Shown here: piece after piece, positions 47,849 to 57,275 of the stretch
How positions within the stretch are numbered: position 1 is the stretch's first letter
Layout of the letters: each line of letters opens with the position of its first letter
Translations under genes and position numbers: made by a program
The notes under the pieces: generated by a model
Databases searched by the model: none
Seen by the model: only the letters and a program-made list of their open reading frames with translations
What the model was told of the DNA's origin: nothing
Source: Bacteroidaceae bacterium
GTDB taxonomy: Bacteria > Bacteroidota > Bacteroidia > Bacteroidales > Bacteroidaceae
DNA length: 64,000 bases
Assembly (NCBI GenBank): GCA_017557635.1
Contig: JAFYYH010000016.1
Location: 248,001 to 312,000 of the forward strand
Reading direction: 5' to 3'

Positions 47849-48229
47849 ATGGATAACAAGAAGCAAAAACTGCAGGAACTCACCAAGGTTGAGCTTGAGG
47901 TGATGCAGATTATCTGGAAGCTTGACAAGGAGTTCATAGTGCGTGACGTACACGATATGATGCCAGAGCCAAAACCGGCCTACAACACCGTATCGACAAT
48001 GGTTCGCATACTGGATTCCAAAGGATTTTTGACTCACAGGACAATAGGGCACACCAACCTTTACCAGGCTGCCGTAACCAAACATGAATATACCGGCAGT
48101 TTCATGCAGGGTGTCCTCAACTCTTTCTTTGACGGTTCGGTAAGCCGGCTCGTCAGTTTCTTTTCCGATAACAAGAACCTTTCAGTGAGTGAGGCTGACA
48201 AGATTCTCGAAATGCTGAACAAAAAATAA
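47849..48229 (+). CDS. BlaI/MecI-family transcriptional repressor
   Basis: 126 residues, the family's usual length. The N-terminal winged helix-turn-helix (LTKVELEVMQIIWKLDKEF, AYNTVSTMVRILDSKGFL) is followed by a dimerisation region (SFMQGVLNSFFDGSVSRLVS). In Bla/Mec systems such repressors bind palindromic operators and are cleaved after a signal from an M56 sensor. Here the sensor gene follows after 12 nt and a perfect palindrome overlaps the promoter, so the pair probably regulates itself and perhaps other genes. No beta-lactamase gene is nearby. Confidence 0.93.
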   Translation: MDNKKQKLQELTKVELEVMQIIWKLDKEFIVRDVHDMMPEPKPAYNTVSTMVRILDSKGFLTHRTIGHTNLYQAAVTKHEYTGSFMQGVLNSFFDGSVSRLVSFFSDNKNLSVSEADKILEMLNKK

Positions 48230-48241
48230 CCAAATACTCTT

Positions 48242-50308
48242 ATGTACCGATTAATGCTTTATTCCTTTTCCGTTATAGCATGCAGCGGCATGTTCCTGCT
48301 GCTCTATAACCTGTTTGTGTCACGCAAGGCCGGATATACATTCTGCCGCAAGTACCTGCTGGTTACAATGTTGCTCTCCGTAGCCATTCCTACACTCAAT
48401 GTCCCTCTTTATCACAAGACGGTAAAACCGCTTAAACCTGTTGCCGAAGTTATCGCACCGGCTCCAACTGAGGCTGTCAGCGCCGCTCCTTCCGTAACCG
48501 AGGTCAACAGCGTACCTGCTGTAACTGAGGCCGTAGAGGAGGCCGCTGCAGAAAACGTAGAGAGCACAGTCTATCGTTCATCGGGCCAGGATAAGTGGAA
48601 CGTAATATTTTTCTGTATTTATTTTGCAGGCGTCCTGGTTTCACTGGGATTGATAATCAGAAGCATCATATACATCTCGGGAATCAGGAGAAGATCCATT
48701 CTGACACGCAGGGATGGCTATATGCTTGCCGAGAATGCCGAGGTTACATCGCCGTTCTCATTCCTTCACACCATATTCATAGGTAAGAAGTACACCGACA
48801 GTGAGCGCAGACAGATAATGAGCCATGAGACAAGTCATGTGCATCACCGTCATTCCGTTGAGAAACTCACCATGTCACTGATCCGTTCATTATTCTGGTT
48901 CAACCCGTTCATGTGGATGGCCGAGAAGAGTCTGGAGGAGGTTCAGGAGTGGCAGGCCGATAACGACGCACTGTCTGACGGTTACAATGTCGATGATTAC
49001 CGTGACACTATCATAAGAATGCTGTTCGGAATGAGCCCGCTGGCCACAACAGGCATGAGCACCTCATTCACAAGGAAAAGACTGCTTCGCATGATGGAGA
49101 AGGAGTCTAAAGGACATGCTGTGGCTGTTTCAATGCTGACGTTTGCACTTACATCGGCCCTGTTCCTCTGCTTTGGTTGCAAGACTGTCGTATCTGAGGG
49201 TATGGTAAATGACGATGAAAGAGTACTGCCCGGTCAGCCGTCATTCATACATACTGAAGGTGACTACAGGAAATATGTCGGAGGCGAAGACAGAATGTTC
49301 ATCGGTGTGGATGACCTGATATATGCCAAGAAAGGTGACAAGTCAGTAAAGAACACACAGTTCATCGAGTCTTATGATGCATTTGACGATATCAAGAGAG
49401 GAATACAGATCTTAGAGCACCCCGACAGGGAGTCTTACCCGACAGTAGTCTGCATAAACGGATATAAGTGTGCCGATTTCCCCTCATCTAAGGAACTCAA
49501 ATGGGTAAACAATAAGACAATAATCATTATTGGCAGTAAGGTTGCCAGCGTAGAAGAGTTCAGAAAACTCAAGACCGAGGATTATGTCGCTATTATTTAT
49601 TACAAGGCTAAAGACAAAAAGATACCGTCTTTGGTTTATGCAATAACCGAATCGAGCATTGACTATTCATCCAATTATAACTACGCATCAGTTGTCAACA
49701 CTCCTGAAGCCGATTTACCCGAAATCTCAGAACCGGGAGGATTTGGTGTACACGGCAGTTATTTCATCAGCCAGGCAGGCGATTACAACATCGCCATTAC
49801 TGAAAACTTTGCCATCGACGGCAAGTTGGTCAGCTTTGAGGAGTTCTCAGAATTCTACAGGAACAGAAACTGGAGAACTACACTGATGTACAGGAATTCT
49901 CAGGCCGAAAGGGTATTCGGCCAGGGCATAACCGAGGTGGCTGAACTGAGAACCTGGCAGATGCCGTCCGCAAGGGTTCATTTCTCAAATGTCGGCGGAC
50001 TTATAATGGCAGTTGTAAACGGTCATGAATACAATCTCTCACAACTGGCGAATCTTGCACAGCTGGTAGGCGTTACTCCAGACAGACCTGCAGATGCACC
50101 GCGAATCTATGTTGAGTTGATGATTGATGATGAAAACAACAAATGGATAAGCGACGATTTGGTACAACTGATAAAGAGTTATATCCCCTGGGATGATCCT
50201 TCATTGATAATCAATGCATTCCGCAGAACCAGACAAGAGAGTAAGCCCGCTGCGGAATTCGGATTCAACAAGGCCAGCCGCACCACACTGATTCCCCTGA
50301 CAAAGTAA
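48242..50308 (+). CDS. M56-family (BlaR1/MecR1-like) membrane metallopeptidase with unknown sensor domain
   Basis: 688 residues. Membrane segments are predicted near residues 5-25, 36-55, 119-147 and 299-316. The cytoplasmic zinc-protease motif is HETSH (195-199), followed by FNPFMWMAEKSLEEVQEWQAD, the M56 signature with the third ligand. The C-terminal 370 residues are extracytoplasmic and do not show the penicillin-binding SxxK/SxN/KTG set of BlaR1; the family of this part is not recognised. A likely role is sensing an envelope signal and cleaving the BlaI-like repressor encoded 12 nt upstream. Confidence 0.85.
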   Translation: MYRLMLYSFSVIACSGMFLLLYNLFVSRKAGYTFCRKYLLVTMLLSVAIPTLNVPLYHKTVKPLKPVAEVIAPAPTEAVSAAPSVTEVNSVPAVTEAVEEAAAENVESTVYRSSGQDKWNVIFFCIYFAGVLVSLGLIIRSIIYISGIRRRSILTRRDGYMLAENAEVTSPFSFLHTIFIGKKYTDSERRQIMSHETSHVHHRHSVEKLTMSLIRSLFWFNPFMWMAEKSLEEVQEWQADNDALSDGYNVDDYRDTIIRMLFGMSPLATTGMSTSFTRKRLLRMMEKESKGHAVAVSMLTFALTSALFLCFGCKTVVSEGMVNDDERVLPGQPSFIHTEGDYRKYVGGEDRMFIGVDDLIYAKKGDKSVKNTQFIESYDAFDDIKRGIQILEHPDRESYPTVVCINGYKCADFPSSKELKWVNNKTIIIIGSKVASVEEFRKLKTEDYVAIIYYKAKDKKIPSLVYAITESSIDYSSNYNYASVVNTPEADLPEISEPGGFGVHGSYFISQAGDYNIAITENFAIDGKLVSFEEFSEFYRNRNWRTTLMYRNSQAERVFGQGITEVAELRTWQMPSARVHFSNVGGLIMAVVNGHEYNLSQLANLAQLVGVTPDRPADAPRIYVELMIDDENNKWISDDLVQLIKSYIPWDDPSLIINAFRRTRQESKPAAEFGFNKASRTTLIPLTK

Positions 50309-50332
50309 ACCAGGGTTACCAAAACAGAAATA

Positions 50333-50365
50333 GCCTGAAGGGTAACATCCTCCAGGCAATTTTTT
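50333..50365 (+). terminator. Terminator after the BlaI-M56 operon
   Basis: GCCTG (50333-50337) and AGG pair with CCT and CAGGC (to 50357) across one mismatch, followed by AATTTTTT. It lies between convergent genes. Confidence 0.7.
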
Positions 50366-50381
50366 GTTTTGCGGTTTCCGG

Positions 50382-52748
50382 TTACTTCAGGAAGCGGATA
50401 TCAAAGATTCGTGGTGATTGTGCTCCGTCGACTGCTTTGAATGTAATGCGGATCTTTTCCTTTCCTTGGTAGAAGCCTACAGGGATTTGATATTCCTTGC
50501 GGATTATTTCAGCCTGGCCGTTGGTGGGGAATTCACGCTCTGTGATGAAGGGCATGTCTTCTATCAGGATCTCGATTGCGCGGTTCTGATTGTTTTCATT
50601 ACCCCAATAGCCGATGCTAAGGCTCAGACCTGTGTTGCCGTCAGGGTAGAGGTCGTAGCTGAAGGATCCGCCGCGACGTACGGTGCGGTAGGGCTTGTTG
50701 TCCTGGTTGCCGGTTGTGGAGTTCTGACTCTGTATCTTGTGGTCGGCCTCGGGCTGCTGCTCACCGGGTACGATGGCATCGACTGTGCGGCGGTCCAGTT
50801 CAAGGGCTGCGGCTTCATCGGCCTTGATCTTTTCAAGCATCTTGCCGTAGTCACTACTGTTGAGTGAGAGGAAGTAGATGGCGTAGCGGCTGTCGTGCAG
50901 GCTGAAGAAGGGCTCCAGTTCAACACTGGCAAAGCGGCTGTTGTCAAACAGGGCGTTAGCGGTGTAGTGGAGCGGCTTGCCTGCTACGGGCTGGAGGTCT
51001 GCAACCTTCTGTTCCAGTTCTGCGCGCGTACCTATCATAATGGGAGTCTCGGCTACGGGTACCAGTGAACCGTGGGCGATATGACTCCAGCGGCCGTCAT
51101 CGGCTACCAAGCCGGCCAGATCCTGATTACCTGTGCGGGCTGCCAAAACAATGGGGCCGTGCTTTACTGCCAGATACTCGGTCTCGTGATCCAACTCCTC
51201 AATGGTGGTCTTCATAGGCATGCTGATCTCAACCACATCACCTTTCTTCCATTTACGCTTGATGGTGACGTATGATGACGGCTTGACGCCCTGGGATTCG
51301 ATCTTGCCGTTTACCTTGATGCAGAAATCACTTGTGGTCCACTCAGGGCAGCGGATGGCAAGACTGAATGTGCGCTTGCGCTTCAGGTTAATGGTAAGTT
51401 TGGAAGTCTCGGAGTAGGGGAACTGGGTCTCCTGTGTGATGACAGCCTTATTCTCGGGCCATGTCAGACGTGATGCCACAAAGAGGTTCACGCGCAGTTC
51501 ATCGGCTCCGTCATGCGTGTAGATGAATTCGCCGTACTTGCCGTGGTTCTCCATTCCGGTTCCTACGCAGCACCACATGCCCTCGTTGACTGCCGAATAA
51601 ACTCGGTAGTGTGCGGGACGCAGCGGTGTGAAATAGACGTAACCTCCGTGTTCGGGATGCTGTGTGGAGAGGATATGGTTGAACATTGCCTTCTCATAGA
51701 AATCGGCATACTCGGCCTTGGGATCCATTGCAAAGAGGAACTCGGTGAGTTTGAGCATGTTGTTGGTGTTGCATGACTCGGGGCCCTCGCGGTGCTCTAC
51801 GTAGCTCTTGTAGTCCGATGCGGCCGGGAAGTGCTCGCTGCGGCTGTTACCGCCTATTACAACTGAGCGATGGTTGGCAACGCGGTCCCAGAAGAACTCT
51901 GCGGCCTTGCGTGCGCGTTCATCATTATCAAGTGCGGCCACGCGCGCGTAACCTACAGCCTTGGGCACCTGGGTATTGGCGTGCTTGTTGTCAAGGTTGT
52001 CGTTACCATCGGCCATATTTTCGAATATCTCCTTGTGGCGGAAACGCTTGGCGGCCTCAATGTACTTGCGGTCACCGGTAATCTGGAATGCATCGGCAAA
52101 CACCTCGTTCATGCCTCCGAACTCGGTTCCGGTCATCTGCTCCATCTGGTTATCGTCCAGTCCTGAGATGATGTCAAGACCCCAGTCACAGAACTTGATG
52201 AACATATCCTTGGCCTTCTCTATGCCTGCATACTGCCATGCGTCGCGCAGTCCTGCATATGTCTTGTGAACATTATACCATGGAACCCATGCACGACGGA
52301 ACAGACCGAAATCACCGTTTTTGAGGTTACCCCACAGTTGTTTGCTGTTTGGTACTCCGCCTACATATCCGTTGCCGTTGGCTATCTGGCAGCGCTCCAG
52401 TTCGTCAATCATATAGACCAGGCGGTCATAGCACTCCTGGTTTCCGGTTGCGGCGTAGTGTATGGCCAGGGCCGATACGTAGTGACCTCCCACATGTCCG
52501 TCCAGTCCTTCCCAGTTGGGGAACAGTTCGGCTTTCATCGGAAGACCGGCCTCCTTTAGGAACGGAGCCAGCAAACGGTCGGTATCATATTCCAACAATA
52601 CCTTGACATTCAGGTCCATGGCGTGCTTGAACGGTCCGTCAAGCAGTTCTACCTGATTGAGGTTGAATGTGTTGTGGTAGAGTTTGTCCTGAGCTGAGGC
52701 AAATGATACAGTCAGGATCAATGCAATTGTTAATGCTGTTCTTTTCAT
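50382..52748 (-). CDS. GH127 beta-L-arabinofuranosidase-like enzyme
   Basis: 788 residues with a signal peptide (about 1-19, ending ASAQ) and the GH127 (DUF1680) catalytic domain: VELLDGPFKHAMDLN, GHVGGHYVSALAIHY, the zinc-binding EGPESCNTNNM and MWCCVGTGMENHGKY motifs. In the characterised bifidobacterial enzyme one of the two adjacent Cys is the nucleophile and the ESC Glu/Cys bind zinc; all are present. The C-terminal part carries DUF4986-like and beta-sandwich regions. It would remove beta-L-arabinofuranose from plant glycans or glycoproteins, in the periplasm or at the surface. The esterase gene lies 24 nt upstream on the same strand. Confidence 0.9.
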   Translation of the reverse strand: MKRTALTIALILTVSFASAQDKLYHNTFNLNQVELLDGPFKHAMDLNVKVLLEYDTDRLLAPFLKEAGLPMKAELFPNWEGLDGHVGGHYVSALAIHYAATGNQECYDRLVYMIDELERCQIANGNGYVGGVPNSKQLWGNLKNGDFGLFRRAWVPWYNVHKTYAGLRDAWQYAGIEKAKDMFIKFCDWGLDIISGLDDNQMEQMTGTEFGGMNEVFADAFQITGDRKYIEAAKRFRHKEIFENMADGNDNLDNKHANTQVPKAVGYARVAALDNDERARKAAEFFWDRVANHRSVVIGGNSRSEHFPAASDYKSYVEHREGPESCNTNNMLKLTEFLFAMDPKAEYADFYEKAMFNHILSTQHPEHGGYVYFTPLRPAHYRVYSAVNEGMWCCVGTGMENHGKYGEFIYTHDGADELRVNLFVASRLTWPENKAVITQETQFPYSETSKLTINLKRKRTFSLAIRCPEWTTSDFCIKVNGKIESQGVKPSSYVTIKRKWKKGDVVEISMPMKTTIEELDHETEYLAVKHGPIVLAARTGNQDLAGLVADDGRWSHIAHGSLVPVAETPIMIGTRAELEQKVADLQPVAGKPLHYTANALFDNSRFASVELEPFFSLHDSRYAIYFLSLNSSDYGKMLEKIKADEAAALELDRRTVDAIVPGEQQPEADHKIQSQNSTTGNQDNKPYRTVRRGGSFSYDLYPDGNTGLSLSIGYWGNENNQNRAIEILIEDMPFITEREFPTNGQAEIIRKEYQIPVGFYQGKEKIRITFKAVDGAQSPRIFDIRFLK

Positions 52749-52772
52749 ATTTGGGTTAGTAGTAAGTTTGTC

Positions 52773-53573
52773 TTATTTCTTGGCGGGGAAACGCTTTATC
52801 AGTTCCTCACTGAACCAGTATTTCCACCAGTCGCGGTCGTGGCCTCCGTTGTAAACCCACGAATTGACCTTTCCGCCGCGCTTTCTGATATCCTTGAGAA
52901 GGCTGGGGAAGTAGTCATCCATGCCGACCTCCTCTTTTGATCCCCAGCAGATTTTGTATGATGTCTCGGCTGACAGCATTCCGTATTCACTTACATCGGA
53001 GTAAACCGGTGAATAGCACCAGTATTCACTGATGAGTCCCTGATTGCGGAAACTTAGGGTAATGCCGAAATCACCGCTGTTTGAAGTTCCGAAGAAGATA
53101 CGGTCTGAGGCCGATTGGGATACCGGGGCCTTCTTTTCTATATAAGGTATGAATTCGTCAATGAAGAAGTTGTAGTGGTTCTCATAGAGCTGGGCCAGCG
53201 TGTTGTCGTTTTTGGCCAGGGTTTCAATGTACTCTGCGTTACGGAAGGCCAGTTTGTAGCCGGGAACGGTTTTCTTGTTCTCGTATGAGCAGGCAACTAC
53301 TACAGGACTGATTGTTCCGCAGTCATACAGGGAGTCAAGCATCCTCTTGAAGCCGCATTCCTTGAACACAAGGCCGTCGGCCATGTAAATAACCGGTAAC
53401 TTATCCTTTGACTTGATTCCAGGTGGCAGATAGATGCCTCCTTTACGTACGGTACCGTCCTGACATTTGATCTCAAACTCGTTGAATTCCGATGAAGCGC
53501 TCATTTCTTCTTTGCATGAAATGACTACCGACATCATGAAAACCGAAGTGAGAAGTATGAATATTTTTTTCAT
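52773..53573 (-). CDS. CE1-like esterase lipoprotein
   Basis: 266 residues with a lipoprotein signal ending in MSVVISC (Cys about residue 20). The domain is an esterase-D/enterochelin-esterase-type alpha/beta hydrolase: LPVIYMADGLVF, the nucleophile elbow FGTSNSGDFG and the C-terminal GGHDRDWW His. Such lipoproteins remove acyl groups (acetyl or feruloyl) from plant polysaccharides or hydrolyse siderophores. It is in an operon with the GH127 gene, which favours a glycan substrate. A TACCTTTG -7 box lies at 53608-53601 on the minus strand. Confidence 0.8.
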   Translation of the reverse strand: MKKIFILLTSVFMMSVVISCKEEMSASSEFNEFEIKCQDGTVRKGGIYLPPGIKSKDKLPVIYMADGLVFKECGFKRMLDSLYDCGTISPVVVACSYENKKTVPGYKLAFRNAEYIETLAKNDNTLAQLYENHYNFFIDEFIPYIEKKAPVSQSASDRIFFGTSNSGDFGITLSFRNQGLISEYWCYSPVYSDVSEYGMLSAETSYKICWGSKEEVGMDDYFPSLLKDIRKRGGKVNSWVYNGGHDRDWWKYWFSEELIKRFPAKK

Positions 53574-53600
53574 AACCTAAAACAGTGTTAATGTTATCTG

Positions 53601-53608
53601 CAAAGGTA
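53601..53608 (-). promoter_or_regulatory. -7 element of the esterase-GH127 operon
   Basis: The minus-strand sequence TACCTTTG matches TAnnTTTG and lies 28 nt before the esterase ATG at 53573; no convincing -33 TTG. The rest of the 197-nt divergent gap up to 53770 is A/T-rich without a recognised element. Confidence 0.5.
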
Positions 53609-53770
53609 GGAAAATTAAGTTGAGATTAAACCATAGGGCACTTTTTATGTCTAAAAGTAAATTATTTGTTAAATTGTCAATTTCACATTTAACCATGCGT
53701 GACTTGCTTTATAGTAAAGGTGTATTTTCATTAATGTGCATACAATCAAAACAAAAATAACTACAATCAA

Positions 53771-56700
53771 ATGAAAAGAATTGCCACTCTGCTTGCACTT
53801 CTTGCGACTTCAGCCACAGCGCTTCTCGCACAGAATCTATCAGTTAAGGGAACGGTTTACGATTTCGACTCGGCTGAACCCCTTTCACCAGCCGCCGTGC
53901 AGATTTATCAGATTGCAGGTACCGATTCTACCTATATCGGTGGTACCTCTACTGATGACGACGGTGTATTCGTAGTCAATAACCTCAGCGCCGGTAACTT
54001 CCGTGTGAAAGTTACCTTCCTTGGTTATGATGATGTTTACAAGAACTTTACACTCAGATCCGGTTCAGGCACAACAGATCTTGGTAAGATTACCATGAGA
54101 GGCGGTCAGATGCTGGAAGAGGTTGCCATCAACGCAGTTGTGGCCAAGGTTCAGATGATCAACGATACCGTTATGTTCAACAGCGCAGCTTACAAACTTC
54201 CTGAGGGCTCATCAGTTGAGGACCTTATCCGTAAGCTTCCCGGTGTACAGATCAGCAGTGACGGTAACATCACCGTTAACGGTAAGCAGGTTTCAAGAAT
54301 CCTTGTAAACGGTAAGGAGTTCTTCAATGACGATAAGACCGTTGCTCTGACACAGCTCACAGCCGATATGATCGAGAAGGTCAAGGCTTATGAGAAGCAG
54401 AGTGACCTGGCACGTCAGACCGGTATTGATGACGGTGAGGAAGAGACAGTGCTCGACCTCCAGGTTAAGAAGGGCATGGCCAAGGGTTGGTTCGGTAACC
54501 TTTCTGTAGGTGGTGGTGCTCCTCTTGAGAAGGAGGGCTTTGATATAGCAGCACTCTACCAGGTTAACGCTTCACTTAACCGTTTCGATGAGGACAAGCA
54601 GTTCACCATCATGGGTTCTGCAAGCCAGTCTTCAGGCGGTATGGGTGGCTTCGGCGGCATGCGTATGGGCGGCGGTGTCGGCATGGGCATGGGCGGCATG
54701 GGCATGGGCGGCGGCTTCGGCGGTATGACCGGTGGCGGCGGCGGTGTCAGCAAGAGCTACTCAGGCGGTGCTAACTTCGCTATGAACCTTGGTAATGAGG
54801 TTTCATCAGACAACTATCAGTATGAGGTGGGCGGTAGTATCAACTGGAGCCACAGTGACAATGAGTCAAGCTCAAAGTCTTCAGGTGAGCAGTGGTATAC
54901 CGGCGGTATGCATACTTATTCAAACAGCAAGAGCAGCAACAACAGCGGTAGCGAGAGCCTGAGCGGCCAGCTCCGTATTGAGTGGAACAAGGATAATTAC
55001 ACCAGCTTGCTCTTCCAGCCTCAGTTCTCATACAGCAAGTCAAACAGCGGTAGCGCAAGTGAGTCAAAGACATTCAATAAGGATCCTTATAAGTATGCTT
55101 TCTCACCTCTGGATACTACTACAATTTATTCAGTTAACTACAATCCCAACAATCTGGATCTTGATCCCGCTGCTTCTTATCTTGATTCTCTTAACGATGC
55201 TCTCTGGAACAGCCAGCAGAGTCTTAACAAGAGCAACAACGTAAGCACATCTGCAAGCGGTAACCTGCAGTTCGTAAGACGTTTCGGTAACCGTGGTCGT
55301 AACGTATCAATCCGTGGTACCTATAACTACAGCAACCAGACCGGTGAACAGTATCAGCGTAACTACCAGATCACTTCCAACAATGTCATGACCGGTGGAT
55401 TCGGCGGCGGTGCTGCCGGCGGTGGTGCAGCTCCTGCTACAACTGTCAAGAGAGATACTACAGATCTTAAGCGTTTGAACGACAACCCCAGCGATCGTCT
55501 TAACTGGAGTGTTCAGGCAACCTATTCAGAACCTATCTCAACCGGTACATATCTGCAGTTCAGCTATCAGTTCCAGTACAGCAAGCAGAACAGTGACCGT
55601 GCTACCTACGATATCAACAATGATACATGGGGTAATCCTTGGGATCAGCCGCAGTGGATTTATGAGGACAATGAAAAGGTTATCAACCAGAAGCTGAGCA
55701 CCAACTCATACTACTACAACTTGGACCAGACAGCTCAGATCCAGTTCCGTAAGAATGCTACAGACCAGTCATACAACTTCACAGTTGGTCTCTCTGTTCT
55801 GCCTCAGTATTCAAAGATGAACTACACTGGTATGGGCGTTGTTGATACACTCCTTGAGCGTACAGTATTCAACTGGACTCCTACCGTACAATTCCGTTAC
55901 AGAGTTACCCGTCAGGAGCAGATCAACATCCGTTATAACGGTCGTTCAAGCCAGCCTCAGATGTCACAGCTGCTTGACATCCGCGATGATAGCAACCCGC
56001 TGCGTGTATCAAGCGGTAATCCTAACCTGCTTCCTACATTCAACAACCAGTTGAGCGTTGGTTATCAGAAGTACAATCCTGTTACAATGGGTAGCTTCAA
56101 CGTCAATGCAAGCGTAAGCAATACATTGCGTCAGATTCAGAACAAGACCGAACTTCTTGCTAACGGTGGTACAGAGAGCAAGCCTATGAACATGGAAGGT
56201 TTCTGGGCTAACTGGAACTCAAGCTTGAACTTGACTTACAACTACACATTCCCGGATGACCGTTATTCAATCATGTCAAATACAACCGGTAACTTCAGCC
56301 ATCAGGAAGGTTGGGCATCAATCGTAGGTCAGGAGGCACAGCTTCGTAAGACCAACACCACTGGTGCTAACGAGAGCTTGAGCGCTGAGTATCGTGACGA
56401 CTATCTGACAATTTCATTGGATGGAACACTCCGCTATCAGCACTCTACCAATGACCTGCAGCCTGAGCGTAACATGGATACCTATGACTTCAGCTATGGT
56501 ACCAGCTTCATGGCTTACATTCCTTGGAGAAACATGCGTCTGGGTTCTGACCTTAACATGAACAGCCGTCGTGGTTATGACGCTGAGATGAATACCGATG
56601 AGCTTATCTGGAATGCTTCACTGTCATTCTCATTCCTCAAGGGTAACAAGGCCAGCCTTTCACTCGCTGCTTACGATATCCTGCACCAGCGCAGTACTGT

Positions 56701-56959
56701 TAGCCGTTCAATGAGCGCTACTTCACGTACTGATACTGAGAGCAAGAACATCACCAGCTACTTCATGGCTACTCTGACCTATCGTCTGTCACTTATGGGT
56801 GACCGCAACTCACGTGCTCAGCTCCGTGGTAACATGGGCGGCTTCGGCGGCGGATTTGGTGGCGGCATGGGCGGCTTCGGCGGCGGCATGGGCGGCATGG
56901 GCGGTGGTATGCCTATGGGCGGCGGCGGCTTCGGCGGCGGCATGGGAGGTCGTTTCTAA
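53771..56959 (+). CDS. Outer-membrane beta-barrel protein with Gly/Met-rich segments
   Basis: 1062 residues. Signal peptide (about 1-20, ending LLAQ), a carboxypeptidase-regulatory-like domain (LSVKGTVYDFDSAEPLSPAA), a TonB-plug-like domain (GSSVEDLIRKLPGVQISSDG, VNGKQVSRILVNGKEFF) and a long barrel of the OMP_b-brl_3 type. Two low-complexity Gly/Met/Phe tracts are present: about residues 290-328 in the barrel and about 1020-1062 at the extreme C-terminus, which ends GGRF. It is likely a TonB-dependent transporter-like outer-membrane protein; ligand unknown, no SusD or DUF4249 partner. The final Phe may preserve the usual aromatic end needed for barrel insertion. Confidence 0.85.
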   Translation: MKRIATLLALLATSATALLAQNLSVKGTVYDFDSAEPLSPAAVQIYQIAGTDSTYIGGTSTDDDGVFVVNNLSAGNFRVKVTFLGYDDVYKNFTLRSGSGTTDLGKITMRGGQMLEEVAINAVVAKVQMINDTVMFNSAAYKLPEGSSVEDLIRKLPGVQISSDGNITVNGKQVSRILVNGKEFFNDDKTVALTQLTADMIEKVKAYEKQSDLARQTGIDDGEEETVLDLQVKKGMAKGWFGNLSVGGGAPLEKEGFDIAALYQVNASLNRFDEDKQFTIMGSASQSSGGMGGFGGMRMGGGVGMGMGGMGMGGGFGGMTGGGGGVSKSYSGGANFAMNLGNEVSSDNYQYEVGGSINWSHSDNESSSKSSGEQWYTGGMHTYSNSKSSNNSGSESLSGQLRIEWNKDNYTSLLFQPQFSYSKSNSGSASESKTFNKDPYKYAFSPLDTTTIYSVNYNPNNLDLDPAASYLDSLNDALWNSQQSLNKSNNVSTSASGNLQFVRRFGNRGRNVSIRGTYNYSNQTGEQYQRNYQITSNNVMTGGFGGGAAGGGAAPATTVKRDTTDLKRLNDNPSDRLNWSVQATYSEPISTGTYLQFSYQFQYSKQNSDRATYDINNDTWGNPWDQPQWIYEDNEKVINQKLSTNSYYYNLDQTAQIQFRKNATDQSYNFTVGLSVLPQYSKMNYTGMGVVDTLLERTVFNWTPTVQFRYRVTRQEQINIRYNGRSSQPQMSQLLDIRDDSNPLRVSSGNPNLLPTFNNQLSVGYQKYNPVTMGSFNVNASVSNTLRQIQNKTELLANGGTESKPMNMEGFWANWNSSLNLTYNYTFPDDRYSIMSNTTGNFSHQEGWASIVGQEAQLRKTNTTGANESLSAEYRDDYLTISLDGTLRYQHSTNDLQPERNMDTYDFSYGTSFMAYIPWRNMRLGSDLNMNSRRGYDAEMNTDELIWNASLSFSFLKGNKASLSLAAYDILHQRSTVSRSMSATSRTDTESKNITSYFMATLTYRLSLMGDRNSRAQLRGNMGGFGGGFGGGMGGFGGGMGGMGGGMPMGGGGFGGGMGGRF

Positions 56960-56978
56960 TCCTCTCCACAGTATATGG

Positions 56979-57015
56979 AATCAGGGAATCCTTCGGGGTT
57001 CCCTGATTTCTTTTT
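56979..57015 (+). terminator. Strong terminator after the outer-membrane protein gene
   Basis: AATCAGGGAA-T-CC pairs with GGTTCCCTGATT around TTCGG, followed by TCTTTTT. Very stable stem with one bulged base. Confidence 0.9.
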
Positions 57016-57272
57016 GTGCACCTTGTGGGTTACTGCAATTTGCAACATCCATGAAATTGGACATAGGCTCTGTGGAGAATGCCCTCCCACAACTTTTTGT
57101 ATCTATTCCGAAACTATGAACGAGTTCCTAGTTCCAGAATAGCTACAAAAACTCGCGGGCCCCTCCCACTGGTCACGCGTGGGTGCGAGACTCCCCGATA
57201 CCCTATACTCCTTTTCCTAATCGTTGCAAAACGGGAAGATTCCATCGTGATTCAGATTCAAGGTGAATGTCA
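57016..57272. other. Gene-free stretch with possible RNA structure
   Basis: About 257 nt without a credible gene. A 65-codon frame at 57079-57276 has no recognisable signature. Around 57152-57190 nested complementarity is seen (CTCGC/GCGAG outside CCCAC/GTGGG), so a structured RNA or a decayed repeat is possible. Nothing else is identified. Confidence 0.3.
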
Positions 57273-57275
57273 GTA

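Noticed and set aside
48242-50308. Beta-lactam resistance system (blaR1-blaI)
   Set aside because: The repressor and M56 peptidase fit, but the sensor lacks penicillin-binding motifs and no beta-lactamase or mecA-like gene is near.
54640-54760. Repetitive GGCGGCATGGGC-like DNA (also at 35940-36170 and 56830-56955) resembling a repeat array or CRISPR
   Set aside because: The repeats are irregular, have no unique spacers and are in frame as Gly/Met/Phe codons inside intact genes; they are low-complexity coding sequence.
53771-56959. SusC-type glycan importer
   Set aside because: No SusD-like gene follows, and the barrel reads as the OMP_b-brl_3 type; a general outer-membrane beta-barrel call is safer.
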